A stretch of DNA of 64,000 nucleotides from Corallium rubrum (lineage: Eukaryota > Cnidaria > Anthozoa > Scleralcyonacea > Coralliidae): assembly GCA_964035015.1 (NCBI GenBank), contig OZ035998.1, positions 39,519,559 to 39,583,558 of the forward strand. The letters run 5' to 3'. Positions 1 through 33,911 of this stretch are shown here, one piece after another (position 1 is the stretch's first letter; every line of letters begins with the position of its first letter). The position numbers were made by a program, and so were the translations under genes. The notes beneath the pieces were generated by a model. The model saw nothing but the letters and a program-made list of their open reading frames with translations. It ran no database searches and was not told the DNA's origin.

Positions 1-333
1 TATTGATGAGTATTTTAAGTTAAGCTAACATATTTTGTTTTGTACTTTTCTAGGGATACGTCGCACTTTAATTAAAGACGATTCTAAGGACTTTTATATG
101 TTAACTTTTTTATTAAGACCTTTAGTGTTACCACACACACCAGTGATTTACTAAACCGTTTAGCACCGTTTCACTCACTTAATTTGAAGCACAGCAATTC
201 ATTAAACTCTTTATTAAACCATTTTTATATAAAATAAAAATAACCATTTTTATATAAAATAAAAATTCTAAAAAAAATTCCTATATTTTGTCTATACTCG
301 TTATCTATAATACGGAAGCCTAGACGCGACATC
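1..333. other. AT-rich flank, nothing recognised
   Basis: No open frame, RNA gene or repeat unit is recognisable. A short AT-rich direct repeat (about 22 bp) occurs twice near 222-265. Confidence 0.5.
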
Positions 334-340
334 ATGAAAA

Positions 341-706
341 GTATTTTTAACTTTTGTATTTTTAACGTTTGTATTTTTAACTTTTGTAGTTTTAACTTTT
401 ACATTTTTAACTTTTATAGTTTTAGCTTTTGTATTTTTAACTTTTACATTTTTAACTTTTGTTTTTTAACTTTTACATTTTTAACTTTTGTATTTTTAAC
501 TTTTGTATTTTTAACTTTTATGTTTTTAACTGTTTTTAACTTTTGTATTTTTAACTTTTATGTTTTTAACTTTCGTATTTTCAACTTTTGCATTTTTAAC
601 TTTTGTATTTTTAACTTTTGTATTTTTAACTTTTACATTTTTAACTTTTGTATTTTTAACGTTTGTATTTTTAACTTTTGCATTTTTAACTTTTGTATTT
701 TTATAT
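341..706. repeat. 15-bp minisatellite array, left arm
   Basis: About 24 degenerate copies of the unit TTTTTAACTTTTGTA stand head to tail. The reverse-complement array lies at 3753-4437, so the two form inverted tandem-repeat arms around 3 kb of DNA. The open frames across it (phased FNFCIFNF or VKNTKVKN repeats) are by-products of the stop-free unit. Confidence 0.9.
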
Positions 707-1158
707 TTTTGCCGCATGTGTTTACGCGATATAATACATTATCTGGCGTACTTGGCTATTTGTCGACAGTAGTTCGCGACATATATATGCAGAAATTGTC
801 AAAGGCGAAGGGCAAAGACATTGCAATTCTGCCAAACGCAACTGGTGTAAACTAAAAGACGCTTCTGCGGGTTTGCTTTGCGTCAGTTTTGAGTCCGATA
901 GTCTTTATACACGTGATAAAAGCAGTCGCGAGTGAATGTAAAATGACACGCAGCAAAAATTACTTGGACCAAAAACTGGCATGGCACGCGCAGAGAAATT
1001 AGACCGCGTTTACGCTATTACAATATTTACGGCCCTAACGGCATATACCGAACATTATAACGAACAACCCGTATGTCTCCTATTTACCGTAGCGGCAAAC
1101 TACTTGAGGACAGTGTATAAACACAGCGAAGAAACGCTCCCACTCGTTTATGTAATAG

Positions 1159-1232
1159 ATGCTAATTAGTTACAAGCACTAGTGGTTGTATCAGAAGAGT
1201 ATACATCCACTAGTGGTTGTAACTAATTAGCA
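1159..1232. repeat. Hairpin-forming inverted repeat
   Basis: GATGCTAATTAGTTACAA and its reverse complement face each other around a core that contains two copies of ACTAGTGGTTGTA. It looks like a small foldback repeat. Confidence 0.7.
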
Positions 1233-2194
1233 TCATCGGTTTTAGTTTGTATGGGGTTTACAGGGGTATACATGTGACGTAATTTCTGAAATTGGATTGG
1301 CTGCAAAACTCATGAATTAGTAATGAATTTCACAAGAAATATTACTTGACAAAGTTTGAGTGCTCGAAACCTAAACGTCGGATTCTCTTGAAATTTTTGG
1401 TGAATGCTCTTGGCATACAGGGATTTTAGGGAAGACTGTAACAGTGTAAACAGGGCCAATTAGCTATGCTGAACACCGTTTGCAATTGGAATAATATGTG
1501 AAGTAATATTTCAAATCCGAGTTAGTGTTCTAGACGTGGTTTCTAACAATAGCGAGGCGCAGCCGAGCTATTGTTAACGGCACATGGGATTTGGCAACCA
1601 AGTCTGGAACACTAACGAGGATTTGAAATAGCTTCTCACACATCATTAGATATTCATTGCAATGAGGGCAATCACAACAGACTGCATGGTCGTCAAGCGC
1701 TTGCAGAGACAGGGGGAAATTTTGTTTTAAAACAGCCAGGATTTTGGTTCGCAAGACGTTGGATTTATTGGATAACATACATTGGATGATGTTGAATAGC
1801 AGGATCAATTTAGCCAGGACTGATATTGAGCAGAGAAAATATAGATGACAATTGGAATAATGTAGAACTTTACAAACTAAAGAAGACAGAAGATGTTAAT
1901 GGTCGATACCGGAGAAAACAAAGCGTGAGGTGACTGTCTTGTATACTTTTATATGTACTTCATAATATTATGAAAGGTAGATGGATGTTTAAACTTCATT
2001 ACTTCAATCAGTCTGCAAGCAACATCACTGTTTTAGTGCTTGTTGTAGGTTTCTGTCTGTCATCGAATAACTTAAATTGCACCTACGTAAGTTTGGTTTC
2101 TTGTTAGTCTATTTTACTTGTAATACATGCATCGCATGTAGTCGCTTAGCTTATATTGTGAAGCGCTGTTAGGTAAAAAAATCTGTTGTATTTG

Positions 2195-2335
2195 GAACTG
2201 GTTTCTATAGCGACAGAAAACTGTATTGGGAAATGATTTCTAAATACAGCGTACTGTATTTAGAAATGTTTTCTAAATACAGTTTACTGTATTTAGAAAA
2301 CATTTCTAAATACAGTATTGAAATTTTAAGTTAAC
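2195..2335. repeat. Palindromic unit repeated in alternating orientation
   Basis: The unit TTTCTAAATACAGT and its complement alternate about six times, giving nested palindromes. Nothing indicates transcription. Confidence 0.7.
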
Positions 2336-3620
2336 ATATGTATTGTTCTCGCACTTGAATTAATTGGTCTCTGGTTTAGACTGGGTTTCTGGGTAAGTAC
2401 ATGTGACCTAAATCAAGCAACCGGATTGGCCGAAATGCTATGAATATCTAATAATGTGTGAGAAAGCTTATTATCTGATGGGCGACGTTGACCAACCAGA
2501 AATTTAGTGGATCGAGTAAACTTGTAACTCCTTGCTGACGGAATCGTTCCTCTGGGAACGAGACATCAACAAGACACCCAAATGATTCTAATAATCGTCA
2601 AGCGGAGAACCTCTGTCGTCACTCGCCAGACGGAATCGATCGCTCCTCTGGGAATTTTACTCTGTCATTAGAAAGTTAAAAATACAAAAGTTACTAGAAA
2701 TACATGAATGCAACAACCCCTCGCCTGCTTTTATTAAATGCTTTTTTGAAACCTACACCCACCCACCCACCTACCCTGATTAAAATAAGCACACCTGATA
2801 TACAGCCAATATAAAAACAAACAGATATAAAAACAAATGATAATCCTCAAGATAATTCTATAATTTATGAATAAGATGACTAAACTGATTTAACATTTCA
2901 AAGCAAAACTTACATTTCATTATTAAATTCTGGTTGTACAAAATATGTTTTTAGGAGGTTTCAAATGGGATTATTTTTAACAAGCTTTAAATGGCTTCCC
3001 TATGCATACATGTTTTGCAAAGGCAGAATTAAATGTCAACAGCTCAAAAATTACATTTATATTCCGGGATAAAAACAATTCGGTAGAATCGGATTCTAGA
3101 AAGATTTAAGATGTGTTAACTCATGACTTAAACAGACAACGTTTCAGTCGAAAATTTGGAAATACAGCCAAAAAAATAGCCAAAGCCCATGAGTATTTAA
3201 TAACAAAAGGTGATTAGCTTATAAAGGTAGTGTTTTAAGTTAGCTTTAGTTAAGCTGATTTATGGTTTGGACGAGCAAAGGGAAAGCACGAAAGCGTGAA
3301 GCAGTATATTGTTTAGGTTAAGCGAAAACTTGTAAGAATCCTACCGTTAGCTTTAAAATGCATGATGACATTTTGACCACGGAGTCACTGTAATTCAAAT
3401 CGAGTTTTTGTTTACCATATGGCGTTTGGTTTCTTCAAGTTCTCTGGTTTCTCTTCAAGATATATCAAACGGATTGTTTGTATCCTTCTTTTCTTCGTGC
3501 TCCATTTCGTTTCGTTTAAATAAACGAAAACAAAATACTATTTTATTTGCTTGAGCTTTATAGTTTTCTTCGTCGCTAGTCACCAGTGCCCAACCATTCT
3601 CACCGCGTGACACCGTACCA

Positions 3621-3621
<1 letters not shown>

Positions 3622-3659
<38 letters not shown>
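3622..3659. repeat. (TA)n microsatellite
   Basis: A pure TA dinucleotide tract of about 38 bp. Confidence 0.95.
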
Positions 3660-3666
<7 letters not shown>

Positions 3667-3752
3667 CCGTGTAAAATGGACTCCACGCGTGTCGAGATTA
3701 GCACCCTCACCGGGCTCCGGGCCTTCGGCCCTCCGCCCGGCTCGGGGAATAA
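3660..3752. repeat. GC-rich repeat, copy 1
   Basis: A roughly 90-bp segment with a central GGGCCTTCGGCCC palindrome is repeated in inverted orientation at 15391-15485. It is far richer in GC than its surroundings and is probably a small dispersed repeat. It abuts the right minisatellite arm. Confidence 0.8.
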
Positions 3753-4437
3753 TATAAAAGTTAAAAATTCAAAAGTTAAAAATGCAAAAGTTAAAAACAC
3801 AAAAGTTAAAAATACAAAAGTTAAAAACATAAAAGTTAAAAATACAAAAGTTAAAAACAAAAGTTAAAAATACAAAAGTTAAAAACATGAAAGTTAAAAA
3901 TGTAAAAGTTAAAAACACAAAAGTTAAAAATATAAAAGTTAAAAATATAAAAGTTAAAAATGCAAAAGTTAAAAACACAAAAGTTAAAAATACAAAAGTT
4001 AAAAACATAAAATTAAAAATACAAAAGTTAAAAACAGTTAAAAACATAAAAGTTAAAAACACAAAAGTTAAAAATACAAAACTTAAAAAAGTAAAAAATT
4101 AAAAATACAAAAGTTAAAAACAGTTAAAAACATAAAAGTTAAAAATACAAAAGTTAAAAACATAAAAGTTAAAAACACAAAAGTTAAAAATACAAAACTT
4201 AAAAAAGTAAAAAATTAAAAATACAAAAGTTAAAAACAGTTAAAAACATAAAAGTTAAAAATACAAAAGTCAAAAATGTAAAAGTTAAAAATACAAAAGT
4301 TAAAAATATAAAAGTTAAAAATGCAAAAGTTAAAAATATAAAAGTTAAAAATACAAAAGTTAGAAATGTAAAAGTTAAAAATGTAAAATTAAAAATGCAA
4401 AAGCTAAAAATACAAAAGTTAAAAATACAAAAGTTAA
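3753..4437. repeat. 15-bp minisatellite array, right arm
   Basis: More than 40 degenerate copies of AAAGTTAAAAATACA, the reverse complement of the unit at 341-706. A higher-order period (a unit with an inserted AGTTAAAAAC) recurs near 4030, 4120 and 4235, pointing to internal block duplication. Confidence 0.9.
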
Positions 4438-5696
4438 AATTTCTCCAGTTTTCCTTCATTTAAAACAATGTCTGAAAGTTTTTCTCTAAAACAACGAAAC
4501 ACAAACACAAACTGTTTCCCTCGGTGCTACTAAATACGTGTTAATGCTATAGGCACAGATTTAGGTAATTCTTCGAACATTCTGCGGTAGCTATGTTGTT
4601 GAAAATGAAAGCGTAAACTTGCAAGTTCTTTTAAACCTGAGCAAGTGTTGTTGTTTTTTTTGACATGCATAATTATGCAGTATGTCCAAACTCGGACTCA
4701 GTTCCAGGCTCGAAGATAGGACTCGTCAAGGCTGGACTCGACCCGGCGCAATACGACTTGGACGGTCAGGAAATCGAGGATCACGTACGCTGACTCAAGC
4801 AGGCCAACTCTAGCAAGTCAAGTAAAACTTTCCCTTTTTATTGCTTGTTCCATTCCGAAAGATTTGTTGCATTCGAGAGTTAGAGTGCAGTAATTCAGGA
4901 AAGGTTAAAATTTTTGTTCAACAATATTGTCCAACAGCGCAATTATTGTTTAACAATACATGGATCGCGAATCTCGCCAAATGAGCGTATTTGGTGCATT
5001 ATGGGTTACTTGGATGTATTTTTGCAGTGCAGTCATGTACTATTTCTGAGAAGTTAGCCGTATAGATCTTACATTTGAGGAAAAGAAAACATTTTCCGTG
5101 ATTCCATACAGTTATAGAAAAACGGGGGGAAGAATTTAGAAGAACGAGAAATCGTAGTTGGATTCCGAGCCCATAGGGAGAGTATTTCCAAGAAATCTTT
5201 ATAGTTTTCCCAAACCACGAGTGTTTCTATAACGTATATAGGTCCTCGAAAAATGTTTAAATAGCGTTTATTAAATATTCAAACGGCAAATTCTCCTTAT
5301 TAATGTAAGTTCATATCCTATAAAATGAGGTACTTCATGTAAGTCTGAATTATCAATTATTTGAGAATTTGCATTAGAAAAACAAAATAATGTAATAAGT
5401 CAATGACACTTCAAAATTTAATAAAACACTTAAAACTACAAGTTAAACACAAATCGTCCATACTTCGATATAAAATACAGACAATATATAGTTAATATCT
5501 GGTTTCCTATATTTTAGTGTACCACTCAATTGTCGTCCTATTCACGCTAGTGAACAAGTCACCTTTTAACAACAATCACCATGCATCTACCACACTGGTA
5601 TTCACATGAAAAATCATACATTTATATATGTCATGCATGCATGAATCAGGTGAAAAGTGTACACATGATGCATTAGTATTTAGTACGTTCATTCTA
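4438..5696. other. Intergenic, downstream of DUS3L
   Basis: No gene is seen. On the minus strand an ATTAAA hexamer (plus 5417-5422) lies about 275 bp past the DUS3L stop and could serve as its poly(A) signal. The rest is unannotated AT-rich DNA. Confidence 0.4.
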
Positions 5697-27127
<21,431 letters not shown>

Positions 27128-27401
27128 AACAAAAAGAGAAGTGAAGACTCAGAAGTCAGAACTTGTCGACAATTTTCGTACTCTCAATCTCGAGACTCGA
27201 GCCCAGTCTTGCTGCTTTTTGTCAGCGGCTCAGCGCGGGCTATACATCTTTCCCTCTTTCCCCCTCCCTTCCCCCATCTTTCCCCCTTTTTTCTCTCCCT
27301 TCCTCTTTTCTTTCCCTCGCGGGCAACAGGTGGGAAAATTGTCTTAACTGACCAAAAATCGCGGGCGCATTTGCTCTGTTTCTTTATTTTTGTTCGAAAT
27401 G

Positions 27402-27863
27402 TAGCCTGTGCACAGCCTGAAATATCCCTGTATTACAGGTGCGAGATAAAGTTTGTCGGAGAAATCAATCTAAAATTTAACAGAAAGTAAATAAATTAAA
27501 GTACAGTTAAAAAAAGTTTTAAAAAATCTCTAAGTAGTAATGATTTTATAAGAGGTACTAATATGGTAATAAAGGAATAAAACTAGTGTTCAAAAACTCA
27601 TTAATAATTCATGAGGAAAACACAAAAGAAAATCATGACCATATCGTGTCTTTATATGTGATAAAGACACCTCCTGATTTACATAAACTTTAGCTTTGAT
27701 TTTCTCGGCTTAGACAAGGTTATTTTTCAAACTTACTACGCCAATGAACTTACCAAGTGGTTTGTTTTTGAAGTCATTCAATAAACTCGCAGTTCGTGTT
27801 TTATCAGATACAGTACCTTCAGCACCTTGTAATACAGGGATATTTCAGGCTGTGCACAGGCTA
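27402..27863. mobile_element. Pack-MULE-like element carrying a DUS3L fragment
   Basis: This 462-bp element begins TAGCCTGTGCACAGCCTG and ends with the inverted copy. The arms are about 41 bp with one indel. The 9-bp direct repeat TTCGAAATG (27393-27401 and 27864-27872) is the target duplication; 9-bp duplications are typical of the Mutator superfamily. All but about 90 bp of its interior is the 374-bp segment 27437-27810, the same as 23821-24194 of the DUS3L gene. No transposase is encoded. It lies 275 bp upstream of the DUS3L start codon, so it may affect the promoter or 5' UTR. Confidence 0.9.
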
Positions 27864-28028
27864 TTCGAAATGAGGTTCGTTCAGGTTTGAATGTTTTGTT
27901 AGCTGAAATATTTGGTACGCTGAAGAAGAGAAACCTTGACAATTTAAAACTGGTTTTGGTGACTTTCATGTGAGCTATATTTTCCTATGATCGGAGTTAT
28001 GGAAACCTTGGATTATTCGAGGAGAATA

Positions 28029-28111
28029 TGCAACAAACAGGGTTTTTCGTTTCGATGTGCATTTTGTTTGTGTCGACAAACTGTATAAACAGCAAAATAC
28101 TACTAAAAGGT
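28029..28111 (+). CDS. Possible first exon with signal peptide
   Basis: A short frame encodes MQQTGFFVSMCILFVSTNCI then NSKILLK, a plausible signal peptide, ending at a consensus donor AAAAG|GTGAGT. It would be the start of a secreted or membrane protein gene divergent from DUS3L. I could not find a second exon in a compatible phase, so the call is tentative. Confidence 0.3.
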
Positions 28112-29500
28112 GAGTTGAATTATCTAGATCATATGTTTATCTTTAAAAATACTGTGTGAATTGTTAATATTGAAGCCCACTTGACGGTGTAAATTTATCG
28201 CCTAGTTGCTTAATATCCTAAAAACAGTTAAAATCAGTGATTTTGAACGAGCCATAGTTAAAAATTTAGCCCTTTGCCACCCAAATTTTATTCTCTTAAA
28301 CTATCCATAGTTCTTTGCTCCATCCACTGAAATAAATGACAACGTCCAGAAAAATCGAAAACGAACTGAATCTTGTGCCCTTTCGCCTGTCCATAGGAAA
28401 TTGCGATAACAGTCGGCTTAGGAAATGTGCTTGAATTACCGTATATTTTTTGTTAATCGTCTAAATGAAACTTGACAACTGCTTACAGGTTCTTGCAGTA
28501 TGACTAAAACCAGTCTGTTTAAGAATCAACTGCATTTCCGAAGCCTAGGCGAACTCTAAAGTTTGCTCGTTTTCGGTACACAATTTTGACAGCTATAAAA
28601 AGTGATGAAAGCCAATAAATTTAAATTTTCGCCTATGCCACCAATTTTTTTGTCTTTCAAAGTATGCTTTTGATCCTAATTGTTAAGATTGTACCAGTTT
28701 CTGAGCTTCAAAAAATCGTAAACACTTGAATTTCACGCTTTGAATTTGAGTCACTTGAAACCGCCATTTTGGATTTGGATTGCTACCAAAAATAATATTC
28801 CATTGTTATCATGCAAATCTTTGTGTTCTTTTTCTCTTTTTAGATACTATATTAGCTATATTAATGGCTAAAGAAAAAGTTAAAAGAGTGAAGTGTTTAA
28901 TATGCTGTATATATTTATATACATGTACATGCTTATTTTGAAATTGCTAGATTTAAATAAGTGTGTTCAAAATAGGTTGACCAACTACGTTGAGTGAAGA
29001 TACTGAAAGGATTCAAGTTTATTTAATTTACATATATTCTGCTACATGTACCTATGTTTAAATGTTTGTATATAGTCTTGTTGCTTATCAAAGTTTGTTG
29101 TAATTTAAATTGGCAGTGATATGAAGATGTGACAATAACTCCTTATTTTTGCTGTGAACTGTTCTTTTCATTTTCTACTGAACCTTTGACATAACCACCA
29201 AAAGGCCAGACACAAGCTAGTTATAAATTGTATTACTGAGTTTATAAAACAAGAGCAACTGCCAACTTGTACTTCCCTGAGCTTTAATATTATGTGTATT
29301 ATAACCAAAAACTATTTATAATATAAAAAACTATTTATCAAAAACTATTTATTATGGGTTTTCCTCTTTTTTATTATATGGTAGAATATATATAGTATGT
29401 TTCTTAATTAATAAAATATCTAAAAAGAAGTAGAATTACTAAAAAACTCTTCGGATTATTTACAGATTAAAAGCCGCCATATTGCCGTCCCAGTCCCCCG
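28112..29500. other. AT-rich, no gene seen
   Basis: No exon, RNA gene or repeat stands out. If 28029-28111 is real, this is its first intron. The segment near 29530-29565 matches 27319-27348 in inverted orientation (GACAATTTTCCCACCTGTT). Confidence 0.4.
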
Positions 29501-29775
29501 CAGCTTGTTTATATCACGGTTTTCGCGCATGCTCAGACAATTTTCCCACCTGTTCTCGCGGGCTATAATCGTTAATTTTAAAAAACTTATTCCCAACCCC
29601 CACACACCAACCCTAACCCGTCCTGTAAACAAAATGGTGACCGATCCCATTATGCACAGCGAGACTAGAGAGGGCCTGCAAAATCTTTCCGGCTTGGTTC
29701 TAAACTTTCTTACAGATCATGACAATGAAGAAACCAATTTAATTTTTTGCGGTCCGGTATCCATCTGATTGGCCC

Positions 29776-29840
29776 GCTCTGATTGGCTTAGCGAGCGGTC
29801 CGTATCACACGATACGGACCCCGATACGGACCGCTGCGGA
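29776..29840. repeat. Inverted repeats of GGTCCGTATC
   Basis: CGGTCCGTATC and GATACGGACC alternate three times, forming a compact hairpin. Confidence 0.6.
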
Positions 29841-30473
29841 TTTCAAAACAAAAACAAAAACGTTTTTTAATATTTCGTATGCTCGACGCTTTTCACTACT
29901 TTAGACCATAGTGTTTCGGACAGTCCGCGCGAGTACTGAACTATAAAATTATATTTTGTATTTTGTTACTTATTTTAATTGATTATACTCTGATTCATTT
30001 ATTGATTTGCATGCGGTAATATGATATATAGGTGTTGATTGATAACAATCGGACAGTTACTGAACAAAATAGCGAGTAAGTCTGTGATAGAGAGAAGTTT
30101 GCGTCTGTATGACGGGAGTGCGTCGTTTCAAGCTGTAGAGACCCACTCTTCAGGTATTTAACTGATCATTTGTAAAGTGTGTTCAGTCGTTATTTTCCGA
30201 TTAATTATTATCAATGTAATCTAATCAAACTCAATCATTTTAGAATGTATCTTACAAATATATTACGAAATTCTCTACGGCGTCATGGTTTACCTATTGG
30301 CAACACATAGTCAATCGAGATAGATAAATGATACGTTTAATAGAAGAACACCTTGCAGCTAAAAGCTGAATTGCATTTGCGTGTACAGATATATCAAAAT
30401 TTCCATATCAAAAATTTTTTAAACTAACTAAAATAAAATAAACTAAACTGCGGACTACATTTACATGTAAAAG

Positions 30474-30875
30474 CTAAATAATGTTTACAAGGAATTTAAA
30501 AATCTGATGCACATGCAGGTAAAAATGATTGTTTAAATCTATTTGTTTTACACTTGGGGATAATAAAATCCCTTTGGTTCCTAAGTAATAAATAGATGGA
30601 TTAACGTTAGGAAGAATATCATATAATTTGTGATCTCGATTTTCCACTATACTGTTAAAAGTTTTCTTGGTCAGATGATATCGACGGTGATGAAGGCTAT
30701 CCAGGTTTGTAATTGATAGTCTTTCAGAGTAGGATTTTCCAGGAAGAATAATTGATAATATACGCTTTTGAAATCGTTCAATGTTATCACTCAGATATTT
30801 TGGTAACGAGAAATGAAATACTTCACAACTGTATTCTAGAATCGGATAATGGTCTGGAAACTCGGCAAACTTCAA
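30474..30875 (-). pseudogene. 5'-truncated LINE, reverse transcriptase C-terminus
   Basis: The 133-codon frame includes YPILEYSCEVFHFSLPKYLS and ERFQKRILSIILPGKSY, then SITNLDSLHHRR. These match the thumb and C-terminal segments of the CR1/L2-type ORF2 at 51289-53625 (PVLEYGAQVF, ERVQKRALSFIFPGITY, SNLDTLSTRR). Only the 3' end remains, as in typical 5'-truncated insertions. It is a different, diverged family member. Confidence 0.8.
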
Positions 30876-31067
30876 AGCGCCTATAATGAGCTGGGATTTT
30901 ATGTTGAACCATACCTTACACCGTGCACATCCTTTGTTTTAGGTCTATTAATATTTAAATAGCACGGTTGAGTGATTGCATGAACTGAAACGTTGTTATT
31001 GGACAATTCGTTCATTATACTAAAATACAATGTGTTCAGTGACCGTGTACCGTGGACAAAAATGCAT

Positions 31068-31221
31068 AAAGGCTGATTTCCAGTCAGTGGAATTTTGCGA
31101 GCGGGCGGAATTTTTCTTTGTCTTTTGTGCTTTGAATTAGATTAGTTCCGCTCGAGTGCTCACAAGACAAAGAGAAATTCCGCCCGCTCGCAATATTCCA
31201 CTGACTGGAAATCAGCCTTAA
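31068..31221. mobile_element. AAGGCTG-type MITE, member 3
   Basis: TIRs AAGGCTGATTTCCAGTCAGT and complement, with inner GCGAGCGGGCGGAATTT arms. Confidence 0.85.
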
Positions 31222-32140
31222 AGGCGAACAAAAAGATAGCCCAAAGACTTTAGCTGAGTTTCCAGACCATATCTCGATTGACTATGTTTAGACTACAATA
31301 GAATGCCAGTAAAAACAAAGTAAGATGGTTTATCCAAATGGTTTTGACAACTTCATGTGAAAACAGCGAATTTTAAAAGAAATGCTGGGAAAACTGTGAC
31401 AAAAAAAAAATTACGAGCGACATCTATAAAGTTTTCAAGTATTATTGCTCAACAGTGAACGACGTATGAAAACAGTTTAAAACGGTAGGCAAAACATATA
31501 CATGAACTTGTGAACATAGTATTTTGAATCACTAAATGAAACTATATAGACTATATATAAAAAAACATACCACGAGAAGACAGAAAAGCTGAAACCTTTT
31601 GACACTAAACTGTCTTTCTTCTGTTGTTCAACTATCCTTAACAAAACCGCTACAAGTCTTTACCTTTTAGTCAAATATTTTCCACATGCCAACCTCATCG
31701 TGCCATATGTCTTTGAAAAAAAGTTACAAATGACTTAGAACAAGCATTTTCGTCTTCAAACTCGAACAACACACTTTCAATTTCCACGGAGTCAGTCGAG
31801 TATTCAAAGCGACTTTCCAAGCGAACAGCCAAAAACGAGCAAGCGACGAAGAAGAACGACGAAGAATCTTTATCAACTAAACTTTAAAAACAATTGGACT
31901 GCATTCTAAATTCCCTTCGTAACTGGATCTTCACGTTTTGACTGTTTTTCACCACAAAAAAAAAGGTTCCAAGCTTCCCTGTCAGACTGCATGTCGGCAG
32001 TTATTTATTGTCGAACGATAAACTTTGGACTTTTTAATATCACGTGAACGTCATCTCGATTACGCAACTTTATTCAATTATGTTAATTTACTAATTATGT
32101 AAATTATAAATTGTACGATTAGCAAAAAAATAAATATGTT
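31222..32140. other. No gene seen
   Basis: AT-rich intergenic DNA without recognisable exons, repeats or RNA genes. Confidence 0.4.
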
Positions 32141-32290
32141 ATTTACCGTTTTGGTCGGTCCATATAGAAAAATATTTGCCCTCGGTCTCAAAAATGTCCC
32201 TCGGCCTGCGGCCTCGGGCTTTTTTTAAGACCTCGGGCAAATATTTTTCTATACGGACCTCCCAGCCGGTAAATAACATATATATGTTTT
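32141..32290. mobile_element. Palindromic MITE-like element
   Basis: ATATGTTATTTACCG faces CGGTAAATAACATAT, and AGAAAAATATTTGCCC faces its complement, around a CCTCGGCCTGCGGCCTCGGG core. Confidence 0.75.
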
Positions 32291-32666
32291 AGAATTACCG
32301 ACCTTCTGCCAATAATATTTTTAGCGACGAAAAGGAATTACAGGTTTTCCTTATTGTTTTTTGGTTTACCTAGCAATCGAAGACTGTCAACCACTGACCT
32401 GTATATAACTGGACCGCTTGCTCTTGCCAAAAAAGTGTGGCCATTTGAACATGCAGCCGATCCGCACGTTGTAACCAATAAACTACTGTAATTGTAAAGG
32501 CATTGTATCCAGTAAGTTACTGGAAATTGTTTAATAAAGAGGTTTTTAATGAAACCCTTCCCCCCCCCGAACCCCCGAACCCTAATCTCAAAAATGTGAA
32601 TTTCCCGGGGGTAACCCTAATGTTAACATCAAAGACTCGGCGTATTAAAATACTACAAAATACTAA

Positions 32667-32814
<148 letters not shown>

Positions 32815-32939
32815 TTATTATATAGATGGGAGTGTTTTACTAAGAAATATGCAGTGACATATTTTCCATATCCTCACTAGTGAAGATATCGATCACGTGA
32901 TTAAACATTTTCCCACCTTTTGCGTTGAATCTATATAAT

Positions 32940-33090
32940 AAAAAGAAAATTACACGCTGGCTTGAAGATATGAATTTTATCTTCTCGTGGTAAAAACGAT
33001 ATTTTACTCATTCGCTACGCTCATTCGTAAAATATTGTTTTCACCACTCGAAGATAAAATTCATATCGATCTTCGCACCACGTGTAACCA
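32940..33090. mobile_element. Palindromic MITE-like element
   Basis: GAAGATATGAATTTTATCTTC and ACGATATTTTACTCATTCG are mirrored around GCTACGC. Outer arms contain TTACACG/CGTGTAA. Confidence 0.65.
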
Positions 33091-33095
33091 CCGTG

Positions 33096-33097
<2 letters not shown>

Positions 33098-33151
<54 letters not shown>
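33098..33151. repeat. (TA)n microsatellite
   Basis: About 54 bp of TA, immediately after the MITE-like repeat. Confidence 0.95.
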
Positions 33152-33154
<3 letters not shown>

Positions 33155-33274
33155 ATTATATCTCCTCTCTCCGCTCCCCTCGCCCGCGTTCCGATTTTCA
33201 GCGGTTTTCTTTACTCCCCATTACTCTCTACCGCATTACTCTATGCTGCCTGCAAAACCCTATATACTGAAGAG

Positions 33275-33518
33275 CATAGAGATCATATAAATACTAGAGG
33301 GGGCATTGGCGGGAAAATTTGGTAACCACATGGGGGCCGCCATTACCTATGATATTTCAGTCAATTGGTTGGCAAACGTACTAGACCCAGTCCTTTGCCA
33401 ACCAACGCGCCTAATGTTTGCCTCTAAAAAAATCCAAGATGGCGACGTTCAATTGATTACCCGTGGTTGGCTGAAATTAAGATAGGATGCCCCCTCTAGT
33501 ATTTATATGATCTCTATG
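33275..33518. mobile_element. MITE, 244 bp, 8-bp TSD
   Basis: Perfect 31-bp TIRs begin CATAGAGATCATATAAATAC. The direct repeat CTGAAGAG (33267-33274 and 33519-33526) is the target duplication. It split a dispersed repeat whose intact form is seen near 40645 (CTATATACTGAAGAGCT). An 8-bp TSD fits hAT-like or P-like mobilisation. Confidence 0.88.
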
Positions 33519-33811
33519 CTGAAGAGCTCAAAATTTATTTAAAAAGCTCTAGAAGCCTCTTTGGAGGAGAGAGGTTCAACATTGTTGAACGCGTGTTGAA
33601 CGAAAATTTGAACATGTTCAAATTTCGTTCAACATCATTCAACACCATTCAACAACGTTCAACATTTTGGGCAGGCCCGCAGACATGCATATTTAAATTT
33701 AAATTTAAATTCAGTGATACATCGTTAGTCCGTTAGTCATCTGATGCTACTGATGATTGCGTTAAGCACGCTGTAGCCTGAGCACGCTGTGAAACACAGT
33801 GTAATGACGAC

Positions 33812-33814
<3 letters not shown>

Positions 33815-33853
<39 letters not shown>
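33815..33853. repeat. (TA)n microsatellite
   Basis: Short TA tract. Confidence 0.95.
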
Positions 33854-33854
<1 letters not shown>

Positions 33855-33911
33855 ATAGTTTCAAATAAATTGTACATTAAGCTCTACATCTCTGTATCGA
33901 GCACTCTACAC

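Larger units (their letters stand above)
707..3620. other. Interior between inverted minisatellite arms
   Basis: This stretch has no convincing gene. It holds a hairpin at 1159-1232, palindromic units at 2195-2335, and at 2676-2740 a segment starting with the minisatellite unit and running into a motif (CTAGAAATACATGAATGC) seen inverted at 16483-16516. Small frames at 981-1169 (+) and 1530-1808 (-) match nothing I recognise. If the arms are TIRs, this is the body of a non-autonomous or decayed element. Confidence 0.4.

Noticed and set aside
3600-4459. VKNTKVKN and FLTFVFLTF proteins over the 15-bp minisatellites
   Set aside because: Repeat-unit artefacts; no start context, no unique domain.
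30061-30152. A second exon for the signal-peptide frame (SVIERSLRLYDGSASF)
   Set aside because: The open frame does not match the phase of the 28111 donor; joining it yields a stop.
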